This document shows positions 1 to 9,528 of a stretch of DNA of 64,000 nt, in pieces. Where the stretch lies: positions 200,001 through 264,000 of the forward strand of contig WBZZ01003307.1 of NCBI GenBank assembly GCA_019918135.1, read 5' to 3'. The position numbers and the translations under genes were made by a program. The first letter of the stretch is position 1, and every line of letters begins with the position of its first letter. The notes under the pieces are model-generated. The model had not been told where the DNA came from and made no database searches. It saw only the letters and a list, made by a program, of their open reading frames with translations. This DNA is from Paulinella micropora (taxonomy: Eukaryota; Cercozoa; Imbricatea; Euglyphida; Paulinellidae).

Positions 1-280
1 TGGTATTTATCCAAAAAATAAGAAGACTCGCACTTGTGGGTGGGGGGTCCGGTGCCACCGCCTACCAGAGAACTTTTTATTGTGTATTCTGATAGTGCTT
101 GGCCTGAACAATCGATTGCCACTCTAGGGGCTGCGAGGGTGGAGAGGGTGGCGAGCGCCCCCCGTTGGCGACCTTTGGTCCAGGGGAGGGTGGCAACATG
201 GTTTTTGGAGGGTGTCTACTATACTATGTAGCTCGTGGTTGCTATAATGTGTGTGCATGCATGTTCATGCCTGGCTCTGT

Positions 281-326
281 TGGCTGAGTCAGCGTGTGCG
301 CACACGATGTCAGTGGTTCGACCCCT
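281..326 (+). other. Pol III A/B-box-like pair (tRNA-like remnant or chance)
   Basis: TGGCTGAGTCAG at 281-292 resembles a tRNA A box and GGTTCGACCCC at 315-325 matches the B-box consensus GGTTCGANYCC. The anticodon, T-stem and acceptor stems cannot be folded, because the middle is a perfect palindrome and the T-stem has only two or three pairs. It is therefore not a working tRNA gene. A tRNA-derived remnant, which is a common integration target, or chance are the alternatives. Confidence 0.25.
293..306. repeat. 14-base perfect palindrome CGTGTGCGCACACG
   Basis: The sequence equals its own reverse complement and has the alternating pyrimidine-purine centre (TGCGCA) typical of DNA that opens or extrudes easily. 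It lies in the non-coding left stretch, 18 bases before the A/T-rich inverted repeat. Protelomerase targets are palindromes with such centres, but they are normally far longer, so the link to the recombinase at the other end of the element is only a suggestion. Confidence 0.5.
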
Positions 327-379
327 ATAGGATTATAGTATATGTTTACTAAAATATATGCATTATATATTTCTATAGG
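324..379. repeat. A/T-rich imperfect inverted repeat
   Basis: CCTATAG at 324-330 is the exact reverse complement of CTATAGG at 373-379, and the inner sequence is largely A/T with an ATGCAT-centred self-complementary core near 355-370. Together they make an imperfect palindrome of about 56 bases. It could be a hairpin-forming end, an origin element or simply low-complexity DNA. Confidence 0.4.
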
Positions 380-489
380 TAGCTTTTTTTAGTTTTTTTA
401 ATTTTCTGTAAAAATACGTCGATGAGAAGAGACGAAATGTTCCGGCTAATTAAAATTTTTTTTTCTTCTTTGTCTATAAATATTGCGAC

Positions 490-618
490 ATGCCAGTGCC
501 AGACGCTTGTTCTCTTTGTGGCGAGAAAACAAACAATAAGAAGAAACAGAGACCAATCGCACAAAAGGAAAAAGAAGTATTTAGGCTGCGAGCTTATTAC
601 ACGCACGAAGAAGACTAA
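490..618 (+). CDS. Small ORF with one CxxC pair
   Basis: This is a 42-codon open frame from ATG to TAA. It begins MPVPDACSLCGEK and continues very lysine-rich with acidic ends. The CSLCGEK pair is the form of half a zinc ribbon. The next ORF starts two bases after its stop, and that one also begins with a CxxC pair (VCPTCG). Nothing else identifies it. The short length and A/T-rich context make it uncertain; it may be a real small gene or a chance frame. Confidence 0.3.
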   Translation: MPVPDACSLCGEKTNNKKKQRPIAQKEKEVFRLRAYYTHEED

Positions 619-620
619 CC

Positions 621-839
621 ATGTTGGCAGTCTGTCCTACCTGCGGCGCCTGCTTTTTCGAAGGGCAGCTTTTTTGGTCGGGGACGGGGAAAAGAGGCGA
701 CCCTCGGGACTTGGCATCGCTCGTGTGCCGCTTTTATGGCGACGGTGCCTGCATCAACCCCGCGCGAGACGTCCCCGGCGGAGACACTTGGGAAGAGCGT
801 ATGCGCTTCGTTGACAATTTTCTAGACGAAATTTTGTAA
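621..839 (+). CDS. Small cysteine-pair protein, function unknown
   Basis: The ORF has 72 codons, an ATG start and a normal, folded-looking composition: MLAVCPTCGACFF, then a G/R/D-rich middle, CRFYGDGAC, and an acidic helical end (WEERMRFVDNFLDEIL). The N-terminal CPTCG recalls the first pair of RPB10-type zinc proteins, but the second Cys pair and the conserved RPB10 core are absent, so I do not assign that function. A T-rich run follows the stop, then the fibre gene begins 56 bases downstream on the same strand. It may be a small zinc-binding regulatory protein of the element. Confidence 0.5.
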   Translation: MLAVCPTCGACFFEGQLFWSGTGKRGDPRDLASLVCRFYGDGACINPARDVPGGDTWEERMRFVDNFLDEIL

Positions 840-895
840 AAATAAGTATTATTAAAAAAACTTATTCTCTTGATCTGTTAAATTAGCAAACCGGA
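840..895 (+). promoter_or_regulatory. A/T-rich promoter region of the fibre gene
   Basis: After the upstream stop come an A-run with CTTATTCTCTTGATC and then TGTTAAATTAG, about 20 bases before the ATG at 896. This follows the layout seen before many genes of this element: a homopolymer A run, a CTTG-like core and an A/T box. The same short gap must also carry the end of the upstream transcript. Confidence 0.4.
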
Positions 896-3800
896 ATGGA
901 AGTGGCCAGGTCGTACAAACGCCGTCGTTTGGACGGGGCGACCGACGACTTTGTGCTCCCGGTGGACGGACAGAGCGGCGACGTTCTCGTTTCGGACGGT
1001 GACGGGGGCGTGAGATGGGCAACAGGCGGCGTGGCGGCGAACGAGGCGGTAGCGCTTAATACCGCTCACAGACTGACGACGTCTGGGAACCCGCATCTGG
1101 TCGATCTAGCCGACCTGATTACCTTGACAATGGACACCGAAGCCAGAGTTAACCAGCCGGCCGGGATGACCTCTAACAACTTTAGCACCTTTGTGGCCTC
1201 GGCCTCTAGCAATGCCGCCGAAGCCTTCCTCGCCTTTGACAGCGACTTCTCGACCTTGTGGGGCACAATCGCTCCCGACAGCTACAGCGGCAACAACTAC
1301 ACTGGCATGATCGAGACTGTAGTTGATAATCTCACGGCGGTAGGCGCGTGGCTCCAGCTCGATCTGGGCAAGCACGCCAAAGTCACTGCTTACCACGTCA
1401 CGTCCGCTGGCGCCATCACTGCGCCCAGAGACTGGAGAATTGCTTATAGCGCGGACGGCAGCCGGCGGTTCACTTGGGATAGCCAGACCGCCCAGACCTT
1501 TGTAGGCGACAGCCTGCGCACGTTCACGCCAGCGACCGCAGCCGAGTACGCCAGGTACTTGCGCGTAATCTGCACTAAAAACAACGGGGCGGGAGTTTGG
1601 TACATGCGGAGCCTGGCCTTCGACTACCAGCTGTACAATGCCGGCTGCATCGAGAACACCAGCTATCCTACCAAGGCCTCGCAGCTGGCGCCCAAGGCGT
1701 ACGTCGACCAGCAGGTGGCAGGAGCGGTGAAGTTCCCGTCAATCATGCCTACCCAAGACGACTGTGTCGTGACCGTGGATCCAGACGGCTCGATCTTTGC
1801 AGTCAAGGACAGGACGCTCAAGCAGCCGTCTTTGGCTCCTACCGGTAATGGCGCGATCGTGCTCATGGACACCGACTTTACAGTCACAACGATCCCGGAC
1901 ACTCTCGCGAGGCTGCCGGACCCTCTGCCCGCCTCGACCGCGCAGCTGGTGACGGTCGATCCAGACGGCGTGACAGGCCTAAGCAGCCATTTGACAACCT
2001 ATACCAACCTCACCAAGTCACGGCCGCCCAAGTCGGAGCACCTACTACTACGGCCTTCAACTCACACACGACGAATTACAATAACCCGCACCAAGTGTCG
2101 CTCGCGAATTTGGTCAACTCGTCAACGCTCACGCTGACAGGGGCTGGCGGCAACAGCACGCTTTCCGCGCCTGGCACCGGCTCCGTCGCGCTCAAGCTGC
2201 CGGCGGCCCTGCCCAGCGCAGGCACCAAGCAGTTCGTCACGCTTGACAGCGCGGGCAAGTTTGCTGTAGGCGCCACCGGCTTCAAGGGAGGAGACAGTGT
2301 AGCAATCGGGACTTTAGCGGGCGAGGGGCAGCAGATACTCACAGTCGCAGTAGGTCGTGAAGCAGGCGCGAGTGGACAGTGCCAGTTTGGAACTGCCGTT
2401 GGCTACAGGGCGGGATACTCTGGCCAGGCAGATCTCGCCGTCGCGATCGGTGCCTACTCCGCGGAGAGCACACAAGGCGTTTCGTCGGTCTCTGTCGGTC
2501 CCTATGCTAGTACGCTCGGCGTACGGTCGGTTGGGATCGGCAGTACTGCTATCACGGATGCTGCCGCCCAGGAATCGATCGCAATAGGAAGCAGAGCAAA
2601 GGCAGCGACATCCCACTCGATCGTGCTGAACGCCACGGGCGCTGAATTAGTATCCGCTAACACTGATGCTACTTACATCAAGCCGCTGAGGTCGGGCGCA
2701 GATTCTACCACCGCCGAGAAGGCGACACAGTGGAACAGCACGACCGGCGAACTCACCGCCTCTAAATTTACACTCCCGCTTTCGCTGCCCGCCAGCACGT
2801 CACTCGTTTCCTTGACGAGCGCGGGCCAGGTAGGTGCGTCTGCGCTCAAGGTACCGGCGTCACTGCCTGGCGGCACGTCGCTGTTGACATTCCGGTGGCC
2901 AGCTCGCGACAGGGGCTGCTAGCTCGCTGTCACTCAGCGGGGCGGGCGGCACCAGCAGCCTTTCCGCTCCAGCCTCTGGCTCCTCTGCACTCAAGCTGCC
3001 GACAGCCCTGCCAGGCAGCACTTCGCTAGTGACACTCGACTCCAGCGGCCAGCTAGCGACAGGGGCTGCTAGCTCGCTGTCACTCAGCGGGGCTGGAGGC
3101 ACCAGCACCCTTTCCGCTCCAGCGTCTGGTACTTCTGCACTCAAGCTGCCGACCGCTCTACCAAGCAGTACTACCAAGCAGTACTAGCTTGGTGTCGCTG
3201 GGCTCCGACGGCGCGCTGCTGTACGGGGACCAGGCTATCTCTCATGGTCTGAGCCTTGTAGCCACTTCGTACGTGAAGAAGCCCGACAGCATGACGAGTA
3301 ACAGCTGGAACGGCCTGGTCGCGAGTGCGTCCACTTCCGGGAACGGCAATGCGTACGACGGCTTCAATACGGGCTCAAACTTTTCCTGGCAGAGCAACAC
3401 TAGTACCTACAATGCCGCGAGCGGCGCCTACAGCTCCGGTTCCAGCAAAACGTTTTCGGGTGTAGCGTACCCAGGAGAGTGGCTCCAGCTAGATTTTGGC
3501 ACTGGTGTCGTCCTGCAACAGTACTACCTGCAAGCCCAGTCCAGCGGTCTGGGTAAATCACCAAAGACATGGCAGGTGGGCACGTCGTTACACGGCACTA
3601 CCTGGACGCTGTGGCACACTGGCTCGTACACCTTTGTCGATGGCAGTTCCATCACTCTCGCGCCGACCGACAACGCTAGGGCCGCCCGGTACGTGGCCAT
3701 CGTGGTTGCTTCTATCAAGGCAGGAGGAAGTTCTAGCTGGTGCGGAATCAACCACTTTGGCTTTGACTAAACATCGTGCCCCGCGATCAAGAACATAGCG

Positions 3801-6133
3801 GCACTGCTCGTCAGCACTGACGCTGCCAACAAGGCCTACGTAGACTTGCTAAATGTGTCTGCGCTGAAGCTGCCAGTGTCTCTGCCCTCCGCCGGACTGA
3901 CGTCATTGGTCACGCTGGACAGCAGCGGCAACTCTGGCACGGGCGCCGCGACCTCGTTAACGCCGTACTCGTTCCCTGTCTGGAGCAACGCCTCGTCTAA
4001 CAGCGCCACGTGGTCATTGACAGCCTCGAGTTATGAAACCGGTTGGGGCGATATTTGGCAGCCGTGGAGAATGTTTGATAATAATGTTAGTAATCCGGCA
4101 GAAACCGGCTGGATAAGCAAGATATTTTACAACAGCAGCGGAGTCTACACTGCGTCACTCGTCACGGGTGCCGGCTACACGGTGCAGTCGAATAATGGGG
4201 TACAAGGAGAATGGTTCCAGCTGCGCCTCGTGGACGGGACTAGCATGCGACTGAAGGACTTTGACTGGTACCCTCGTCGGGATCCGACTGGTGATCCTAC
4301 CTACCAGTACTGTACCTGGCCCCGGCGGATAGCAGTGTTCGGCTCTAACGAAGCGTCTGCTGCTCCTACTACTTGGACAGAGTTGTATCGTTCCGGCAGC
4401 GACATGCCTACTTGGCTAACCAGCGAGATTTACAGAACCTTCACACTCACCAGCCAGGGCTACTACAAAGTCTACCGATTTGTCACAGAATCGCTCTATG
4501 TCAACGCGGGTGGAAATGGTTATATACGCATCGCGGAGATCAAGCCTAGGTTTTGGACAGGGAAACAGGCATTCGCGATCGACGCTGATGGCTATATCGT
4601 GATCGGCTCGAACCCGGAGTCGCACGCACACACGTCGCCGCTGACGATCGGCACATCCACGATCGCGAGCACCGGGACGGTTGCGCTGAGTCTGCCTAGC
4701 GCGCTGCCGTCCAACACGTCCTTCGTCTCCTTGTCCAGCGGAGGGCAGCTAGCCGCCTCTTCTGTCAGAGTGCCTGCTAGCCTGCCCGGCTCGACGTCTT
4801 TGGTCACGCTGGACTCGGCGGGTCAGCTTGCGGCCAGCTCGTTGCTGCCAGCCTCCATGCCGGCCCAGACTGCCGTTCTGAGCCTGACTTCTGCAGGACA
4901 GATGGTGCCCCAGAGCACTTCGACCACGGTCGTGACTTCTGGCTCGGTGGCGCTGCCGACCTGGACTTCCATGTCGGCCTATACGCCTACTACAGACCCT
5001 AACTGGGTGGTCCGCCACTCTTCCCCAGTTGTAAGCCAAGAGAGCTATAGAGTTTTCGATGGTATCGCTGCCAATGGTTGGACTAGCCTCAGCACTACAA
5101 CTCGGACGGGAGTATTAACACGACCAACAACGCCGTTACCAACGTAGGCGGCAGCAACGTGTACGGCAAACACTTTACGCTCGAGCACAAGCGGCGCCGG
5201 TACAGAATCACGAGCTTCGCGTTGACTAATACTTCCACTCTTAGTGCCTCAACTAGAAGCTTCTCGTTGGCGGGGTCGGACAATGGCAGTACCTGGACAC
5301 TGGTCTGGTCCGGTAACTTCTCTTTTACCACGACGTTGCAGACCCTGAACTCGAGCGCGCCCGCTTCGACTGCGTTCTATTACTACCACCGGTTTATCGT
5401 CACTGCGGTACATTCGAGCGTCGCGGCCAGCGTGGGGACCTTTGCGCCAGTCATTGAGTCCGAGGGCGTGTCGATCACTGCCACGGTCCTCACGGGCGTG
5501 GATTCGATCATGAGCGGCAAAAACACACTGAAGCTGCCGACCGCGCTGCCCTCTGCCGGCATGGACCGTGTGCTCCAAATCAACGACCTCGGCGAGTTCG
5601 AGCTGGGCACCTGGGACCGCGGCCACTGGCTGTGCGAAACAGTGCTGACCTTTGCTAATGGTGCTGCCAGGATCATGACTTACGACAACACGATGAGAAT
5701 CGCGCCTTCTTTCGGCAATATCACTCGCTTGACTAGCAACTCGGGCAACGCTTCTACCAGCTACACCACGTTCCAGAACACTTCGGGCATGACCAGGAAA
5801 TGGCTCGTTGATGCCTGCGTCAAATTCAAAAACACTGCCACGAGCAGTCCCATGAACGCCGAGGCCTGGGTCGAGAAGAGCGCTAGCAGGCCGGCCAGCA
5901 ACGTGGCCATCGCGACGGTGCGCTGGCTGCACTCTACTGCTTTCAGTAACAGTAGTGCTTTCAACGGGCAGTATGCGACAGTGAATCTATCTGGCATAGT
6001 AGAAGTGGCCGCGAACGAGTACATCTGGATCGAGGTTTACGGAGGTACAGCAACTGCCGTAAATTACATTGCAAACATTGGATCAGCCATCTATGAAAGA
6101 GGGTTTGTGTCTATTACCGAGATTCCGGGCTGA
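896..6133 (+). pseudogene. Large fibre / adhesin gene region (discoidin-like and YadA-head-like modules, jelly-roll-like tip)
   Basis: This is one long fibre-type coding region of about 1,740 codons, broken as found. Near the start (codons about 80-245) is an F5/8-type C (discoidin-like) module with GAWLQLDLG and YLRVICT motifs. Around 2,290-2,700 come short repeats of the type SVAIG / TAVGYRAG / AVAIGAYS / SVGIGS, the pattern of trimeric YadA-like heads, ending in a SIVLNATGAELV-like segment common in viral fibres. Repeated linkers of the form LPASLPGGTSLVTLDSAGQL separate further discoidin-like modules near 3,280-3,770 and 3,990-4,550. The last 170 residues look like a C1q/TNF-like jelly roll. 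The likely role is host attachment at the virion surface. It sits alone between A/T-rich gaps. Confidence 0.75.
2904..3180 (+). repeat. 150-bp tandem repeat inside the fibre region
   Basis: The sequence AGGGGCTGCTAGCTCGCTGT recurs exactly 150 bases apart (2,911 and 3,061), with the surrounding 130 bases nearly the same. The unit is 50 codons and encodes the linker type LPTALPGSTSLVTLDSSGQL followed by a Ser/Gly/Ala-rich stretch. Related single linkers occur at about 2,780, 3,860, 4,690, 4,770 and 5,530, so the gene grew by unit duplication. Confidence 0.8.
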
Positions 6134-6174
6134 TTTTTTTTTCTTTCGAGTCTCTATTTTTTAATTAAAAAGAA
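6134..6174 (+). promoter_or_regulatory. T-run and TTAATTAAAA element before the coiled-coil gene
   Basis: A run of nine T, then CTTTCGAGTCTC, then TTTTTTAATTAAAAAG leads directly into the ATG at 6,175. The T-run could end the fibre transcript and the A/T box could serve as the promoter of the next gene. Similar TTAATTAAAA boxes occur before other element genes, for example near 10,385 and 15,060. Confidence 0.4.
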
Positions 6175-6462
6175 ATGGACGCTTTGCGACAAGCACTAGC
6201 TGAGAACGAGAACGAGCTGGCCGCCTGCCTAGCTGGCCGCCGGTTCCTGGCCGTAGGTCGAGAGAAGTTACAGCTGCAGATCGCGCTCTGTGAAAAGGTC
6301 TGTGATTGCAAGGTGATGCGCGAGCAAGTTAAGACGCTCATCCAACAACAAGAGGAAGCAGAGGCGGCAGCAGCCGAGGCAGCCGCCCACGCGGCCGCCG
6401 AGGCTGAAATGGCACTAGATGAGACGGTCGTGGAGATGCTGCCCGACACCATCAATGGCTAG
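6175..6462 (+). CDS. Short coiled-coil protein
   Basis: The ORF is intact, 95 codons, with an ATG just after a TTAATTAAAA box. The protein is almost wholly helical: heptad-rich from residue 1 to 80, with an internal Cys pair (CEKVCDCK), a Q/E block and an Ala-rich stretch (residues about 63-80), then an acidic tail. No known family is recognised. Such small coiled coils often act as virion scaffolds or fibre-base linkers. It ends opposite the reductase gene: the two convergent stop codons overlap in the same CTAG at 6,459-6,462. Confidence 0.7.
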   Translation: MDALRQALAENENELAACLAGRRFLAVGREKLQLQIALCEKVCDCKVMREQVKTLIQQQEEAEAAAAEAAAHAAAEAEMALDETVVEMLPDTING

Positions 6463-7443
6463 AAGTCCTGGTCTAGGCCCCATTCGGGCTCCTTGGCCAG
6501 CGCCCGCGCGTACTCGCTCACTCTTTTCTCAAAAAAGTTGGTCTTGCCCACCACGCCCAGTTGTTCCATGAACGGCAGCGGGCACTTGGCCACTCCGTAC
6601 AGCTTTTCGCTCAGGCCCAAGTTCTGTAGCAGTCCGTCCGCCACGAACTCGACGTACCGCTCCATCAGCGTAGCGTTCAAACCCAGCAGTGCCACCGGCA
6701 GCGACTCGCTGATGAACCTCCGTTCGACCTCGACACAGCCCGCCACGATCTGGAAAATGCGCGACATCTGCAGCTAGTTCGACACGTGGTGCTTGTACAA
6801 GTGGCACGCGAACAGGCCGTGCTGTGTCTCGTCCCGAGCAATAAACTCGTTCGAGGTGCACAGGCCTTGCAGCAGGCCCGGGTGCTTTTGTTTCAGCCAA
6901 AAGATGGAGGCGAAAGAAGAGGCGAACCGGACAAGTTCAACGCAAGCGAACGCCACCAGGCGCTCGGCAAACGAAGACCGGGCCGGGCTGAGCCACTGCA
7001 GCGCCCATTTCGCTTTTTGGGCGACGGTCGGGACCTGCGTGATCGCATTGAACAGCTTGTCCTTTTCTTGCTGGTCACTGATGATCGTGTCGATCAACAG
7101 GCTGTAGGTCCGCGAGTGTTCGGCTTCATTAAAGATCTGGTAAGAATAAAAAAGTCTAGCTTCGGAATATTGCACTTCGGCCAAAAAATTAGCGGCCAGG
7201 TTCTCTTGAATGATGCCGTCGCTCGAGGCAAAAAAGCCTAGCACCATCTTAATAAAATGCTGCTCGTCTACATTTAGTTTCTTGAAATCAGCCTGTTCCC
7301 TGCTCAAATCTAGCTCATCTGCTGTCCAGAACGAGCGCAAGGAAGCTTCATAGAATGAATAACAACTGTGGACGCCGTAATACTATCGGGAAGAGACAAA
7401 ATCGCGATTCTTCCGGCACGAGCAGTTTTTCTTCAGTGTCCAT
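6459..7443 (-). pseudogene. Ribonucleoside-diphosphate reductase small subunit (R2)
   Basis: This is the radical-bearing subunit that, with R1, turns ribonucleotides into deoxyribonucleotides in the cytosol. Family hallmarks are plain: SFWTADELDLS near the start, the iron-ligand helices (IQENL, EARLFYSYQIFNEAEHSRTYS with the expected Tyr four residues after the His), FACVELVRF, and ARDETQHGLFACHLY with the second Glu/His pair. The C-terminus ends in an acidic/aromatic tail (GLDQDF) as needed to dock on R1. The span of about 328 codons matches the family. The reading frame is not continuous as found. No R1 gene is in the window, so R1 would be outside it or supplied by the host. Confidence 0.85.
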
Positions 7444-7553
7444 TCGTTCAGCTGCCGGTTGTCCAGTTTCAACAAGGCCATTCCTCTTTTTAATACTAAA
7501 AGGGAAAAGAGGATATATTTTTTTTCTTGTCGGCACAACAGAACAAAGAAAAC

Positions 7554-7901
7554 ATGTTGCAAAGACGTAAGACCGAACAACGGCTGATGCCCTCGTCGCA
7601 AGAGTCCATCACCGTAACCTCGCACGAGCTCGCACTCGAACTTAAGCGCAGCTACAGCGATTTCAGTTGGCAGTCAGTGCCACAGCTCATTGTTCACGGG
7701 GTCAAGTACCTTGCTCTCTATACTAATCATACCGGCGAGGAGAAGAAGCAAATTCTAATTGCAGTCCTTGTTGATCTCTGTCCCGACGACAACGTGGACA
7801 AGCTGATCCCGCCCGTGGTCGACGTCATCTGGGAGCTCGTGAAGGCCGCCCTCGCTTCCAACTGCTGTGAGCTGTGTCCCAAAGTCTGCACGGTCATGTA
7901 G
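7554..7901 (+). CDS. Conserved-looking small protein with a C-terminal hydrophobic helix, function unknown
   Basis: The ORF has 115 codons. I take the ATG at 7,554 because the upstream part of the frame overlaps a promoter-like TTTTTTCTTGTCGGCAC. The middle (residues about 50-75) reads as a helix ending in EEKKQILIAVLVDLCPDDNVDKLIPPVVDVIW, and the C-terminus is Cys-rich (NCCELCPKVC). The 'dKLIPPVvD' pattern recalls small uncharacterised proteins of algal and Polinton-like viruses, by memory only. It converges on the next gene with an overlap of eight bases. Confidence 0.55.
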   Translation: MLQRRKTEQRLMPSSQESITVTSHELALELKRSYSDFSWQSVPQLIVHGVKYLALYTNHTGEEKKQILIAVLVDLCPDDNVDKLIPPVVDVIWELVKAALASNCCELCPKVCTVM

Positions 7902-8568
7902 GCATCGGGATCAAGTGCCTGCCCAGCGTCATGGGCGTGCTCCGGTGGATCCTGACCGGGTCGCCGCTTGTCACCATCTGCGCGCGCGCTTTGGCCAGCT
8001 TCTCGCGGTCCAGGCGGTGCGCCCACAACACCACTGCTGGTATAACTTGCTCGTTCGAACGCACTTTCTCCAGGGCCATGGTAATCTTGACCAGCAGCAC
8101 GTCAGCTGCTAATCTAAAGCGCCTCTTCTTGGCCATCTCGATTGAGAGCTCGTTCTTGACCATTTCAAAAAGGATCTCCCATGAGAAGTGGCGCTTTGCC
8201 TTTTGCCCAAAGTTGAAAAAGCTGTTGGTGCCCGAGATGATGGCTACCAAGATTAAACATGTGACGCTGACCCAATCGTAGCCCGTCCGGCCTGCTCCGC
8301 ACGCCTTGAAGCCGAAATTTCCCACGATAATCGAACAGATCGCCGGCACGATAGTGGCCAACAAGCCAAACAACAGAAAGCGGTTGTAGTAGTAGTAGCC
8401 CGCCGAGTTGTTCAGGCACGCGTGCAGTGCGCATTCGTCCACTACACTGGCAAAATAGGCCTCATGCCTCGAAGACCACTTCTCTTCCTCCCGCTTGACG
8501 TCGCTGTCGTCCGAGTCATGATTCTCGCTCGACTGCGCTCGAATGGCCAAGATTTTATCCTCGTCTAT
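7894..8568 (-). CDS. Two-transmembrane protein with SLATT-like layout
   Basis: About 220 codons are open. A charged, Asp/Glu/Lys-rich N-terminus is followed by a short helix and YYYYNRFLLFGLLATIVPAI, a first membrane helix, then a second (WVSVTCLILVAIISG) ending in NSFFNFGQKAKRH, then a long helical cytosolic tail. Two close membrane helices, a Y/R-rich lead-in and a helical tail are the layout of SLATT / DUF4231-type proteins, which in bacteria are pore-forming partners of nucleotide-signalling or defence systems. The match is by shape, not by clear signature, so a simple viral membrane protein is equally possible. The start is uncertain because no ATG is in frame. Confidence 0.55.
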   Translation of the reverse strand: MDEDKILAIRAQSSENHDSDDSDVKREEEKWSSRHEAYFASVVDECALHACLNNSAGYYYYNRFLLFGLLATIVPAICSIIVGNFGFKACGAGRTGYDWVSVTCLILVAIISGTNSFFNFGQKAKRHFSWEILFEMVKNELSIEMAKKRRFRLAADVLLVKITMALEKVRSNEQVIPAVVLWAHRLDREKLAKARAQMVTSGDPVRIHRSTPMTLGRHLIPMPT

Positions 8569-8645
8569 CTTAATTTTTTATATAACGGACTGCTGCCACA
8601 AGATTTTAAAAAAAAAGTGCGATTGCTGGGCCGGCGGCCACTCTA

Positions 8646-9447
8646 TCAACAACCGGCTTTTGACAGCAGCATCTCCCAGTCCGCCCCGTTCAAGTCCACC
8701 TTGTCACTGGTGTCAGGATTGCACACCTGCATGTGCAAGTACTTCGTCAGCGTCGGAAACACCACGTACTGGTCGTGTCTGTCCTGGGCCGACGACTGGT
8801 AGCCACCCGACGAGGCCAGGAAAGGAATGATCAGGCTACCCGACTGCACTTTCGTGCCGCGCGAGACCGCGCCCGTCAGAGACACTTCCTCGTAGTTGCC
8901 GCCCGTCGAGTACGCCAGACTTGAGCATTCCTTAATTCGGATGCCTAGCGAAGTCGGTAGGCCTAGCGCCACGACTTGTGGCAAGACGGTGGCCTGTCCC
9001 GACGTCAGCACACGAGCTCGATCTGGGCCGAAGTCGGGACGCCCAGCACGGCGTGCGCGCTGTCCTCTCCCTTCCTGGTGTAGATCTTGAACTCTGCTAA
9101 CGCGGACAGCGTGAACTGCAGCTTGAGCTTCGCGTCGAGATACTGAACGCCGATGACTGTCCTGGCTGTACAAAGCCTTCGTTGATTAAAAGCGATTGCA
9201 GCGTGTCGGCCAGGGTCTCGCCAGTGTAATTTTGTGATGGGATCGTGATAGTCACGTCGCCGGTGGCCGTGGAGTTTAAGTAGAGCTTGTTGTTCTTGGA
9301 ATTGATGTTGTACGTCGCGTTCGGGATCGTGGCCCAAATTAACTTGTATTTGCCTTGGATCGCTTCCGACAGCGACAGCCGGAACTCGGCCGAATCACCC
9401 GCCCCTTGCACCCGGTCGCGATCTTTCGACCGGACCAGGATGTTCAT
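8646..9447 (-). pseudogene. Penton-like minor capsid protein (single jelly roll)
   Basis: The N-terminus reads MNILVRSKDRDRVQGAGDSA, then FRLSLSEAIQGKYKLIWATI and NATYNINSKNNKLYLNS, followed by the ITIPSQNYTGETLADTLQSL segment. This order (SKDR..., IP-x-x-x-YNI, then P-x-x-Y-T) is characteristic of penton-type minor capsid proteins of Polinton-like viruses and virophages. The C-terminal part carries IRIKECS, QYVVFPTL, YLHMQV and a closing DKVDLNGADWEMLL, again as in that family. The span of about 267 codons fits. The frame is not continuous as found. It would occupy the five-fold vertices next to the major capsid protein. Confidence 0.75.
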
Positions 9448-9528
9448 CTCCGAGATCGTTCATTTTGCGTTCAACTCAATTATTAAAGACACAACGAGAA
9501 AAAAATTTTCCTACTGTATTAATCAAAA
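9448..9528. promoter_or_regulatory. Divergent promoter region (penton gene / resolvase gene)
   Basis: This 80-base gap separates two divergent genes. On the minus strand it reads TTTTCTCGTTGTGTC, TTTAATAATTGAG, then about 30 bases to the ATG of the penton gene, the same order of CTTG-like core and A/T box as before the capsid and HMG-like genes. On the plus strand, TTCCTACTGTATTAATCAAA precedes the resolvase frame. Confidence 0.4.

Larger units (their letters stand above)
1..489. other. A/T-rich non-coding stretch at the left edge
   Basis: I see no convincing gene here; short open frames lack an ATG context and do not look like protein. The stretch becomes strongly A/T rich from about 330 to 480. 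It holds a 14-base perfect palindrome, an A/T-rich imperfect inverted repeat and a Pol III B-box-like sequence, each listed separately. It is the largest non-coding gap in the element and is therefore the best candidate in the window for an end, origin or attachment region of the element. Confidence 0.5.

Noticed and set aside
271-345. A tRNA gene suggested by GGTTCGACCCC and TGGCTGAGTCAG
   Set aside because: Acceptor, anticodon and T stems do not pair, and the centre is a perfect palindrome with no anticodon loop. Kept only as a B-box-like remnant.
621-839. RPB10-like RNA polymerase subunit
   Set aside because: Only the first CxxCG pair fits; the second Cys pair and the conserved core are absent.
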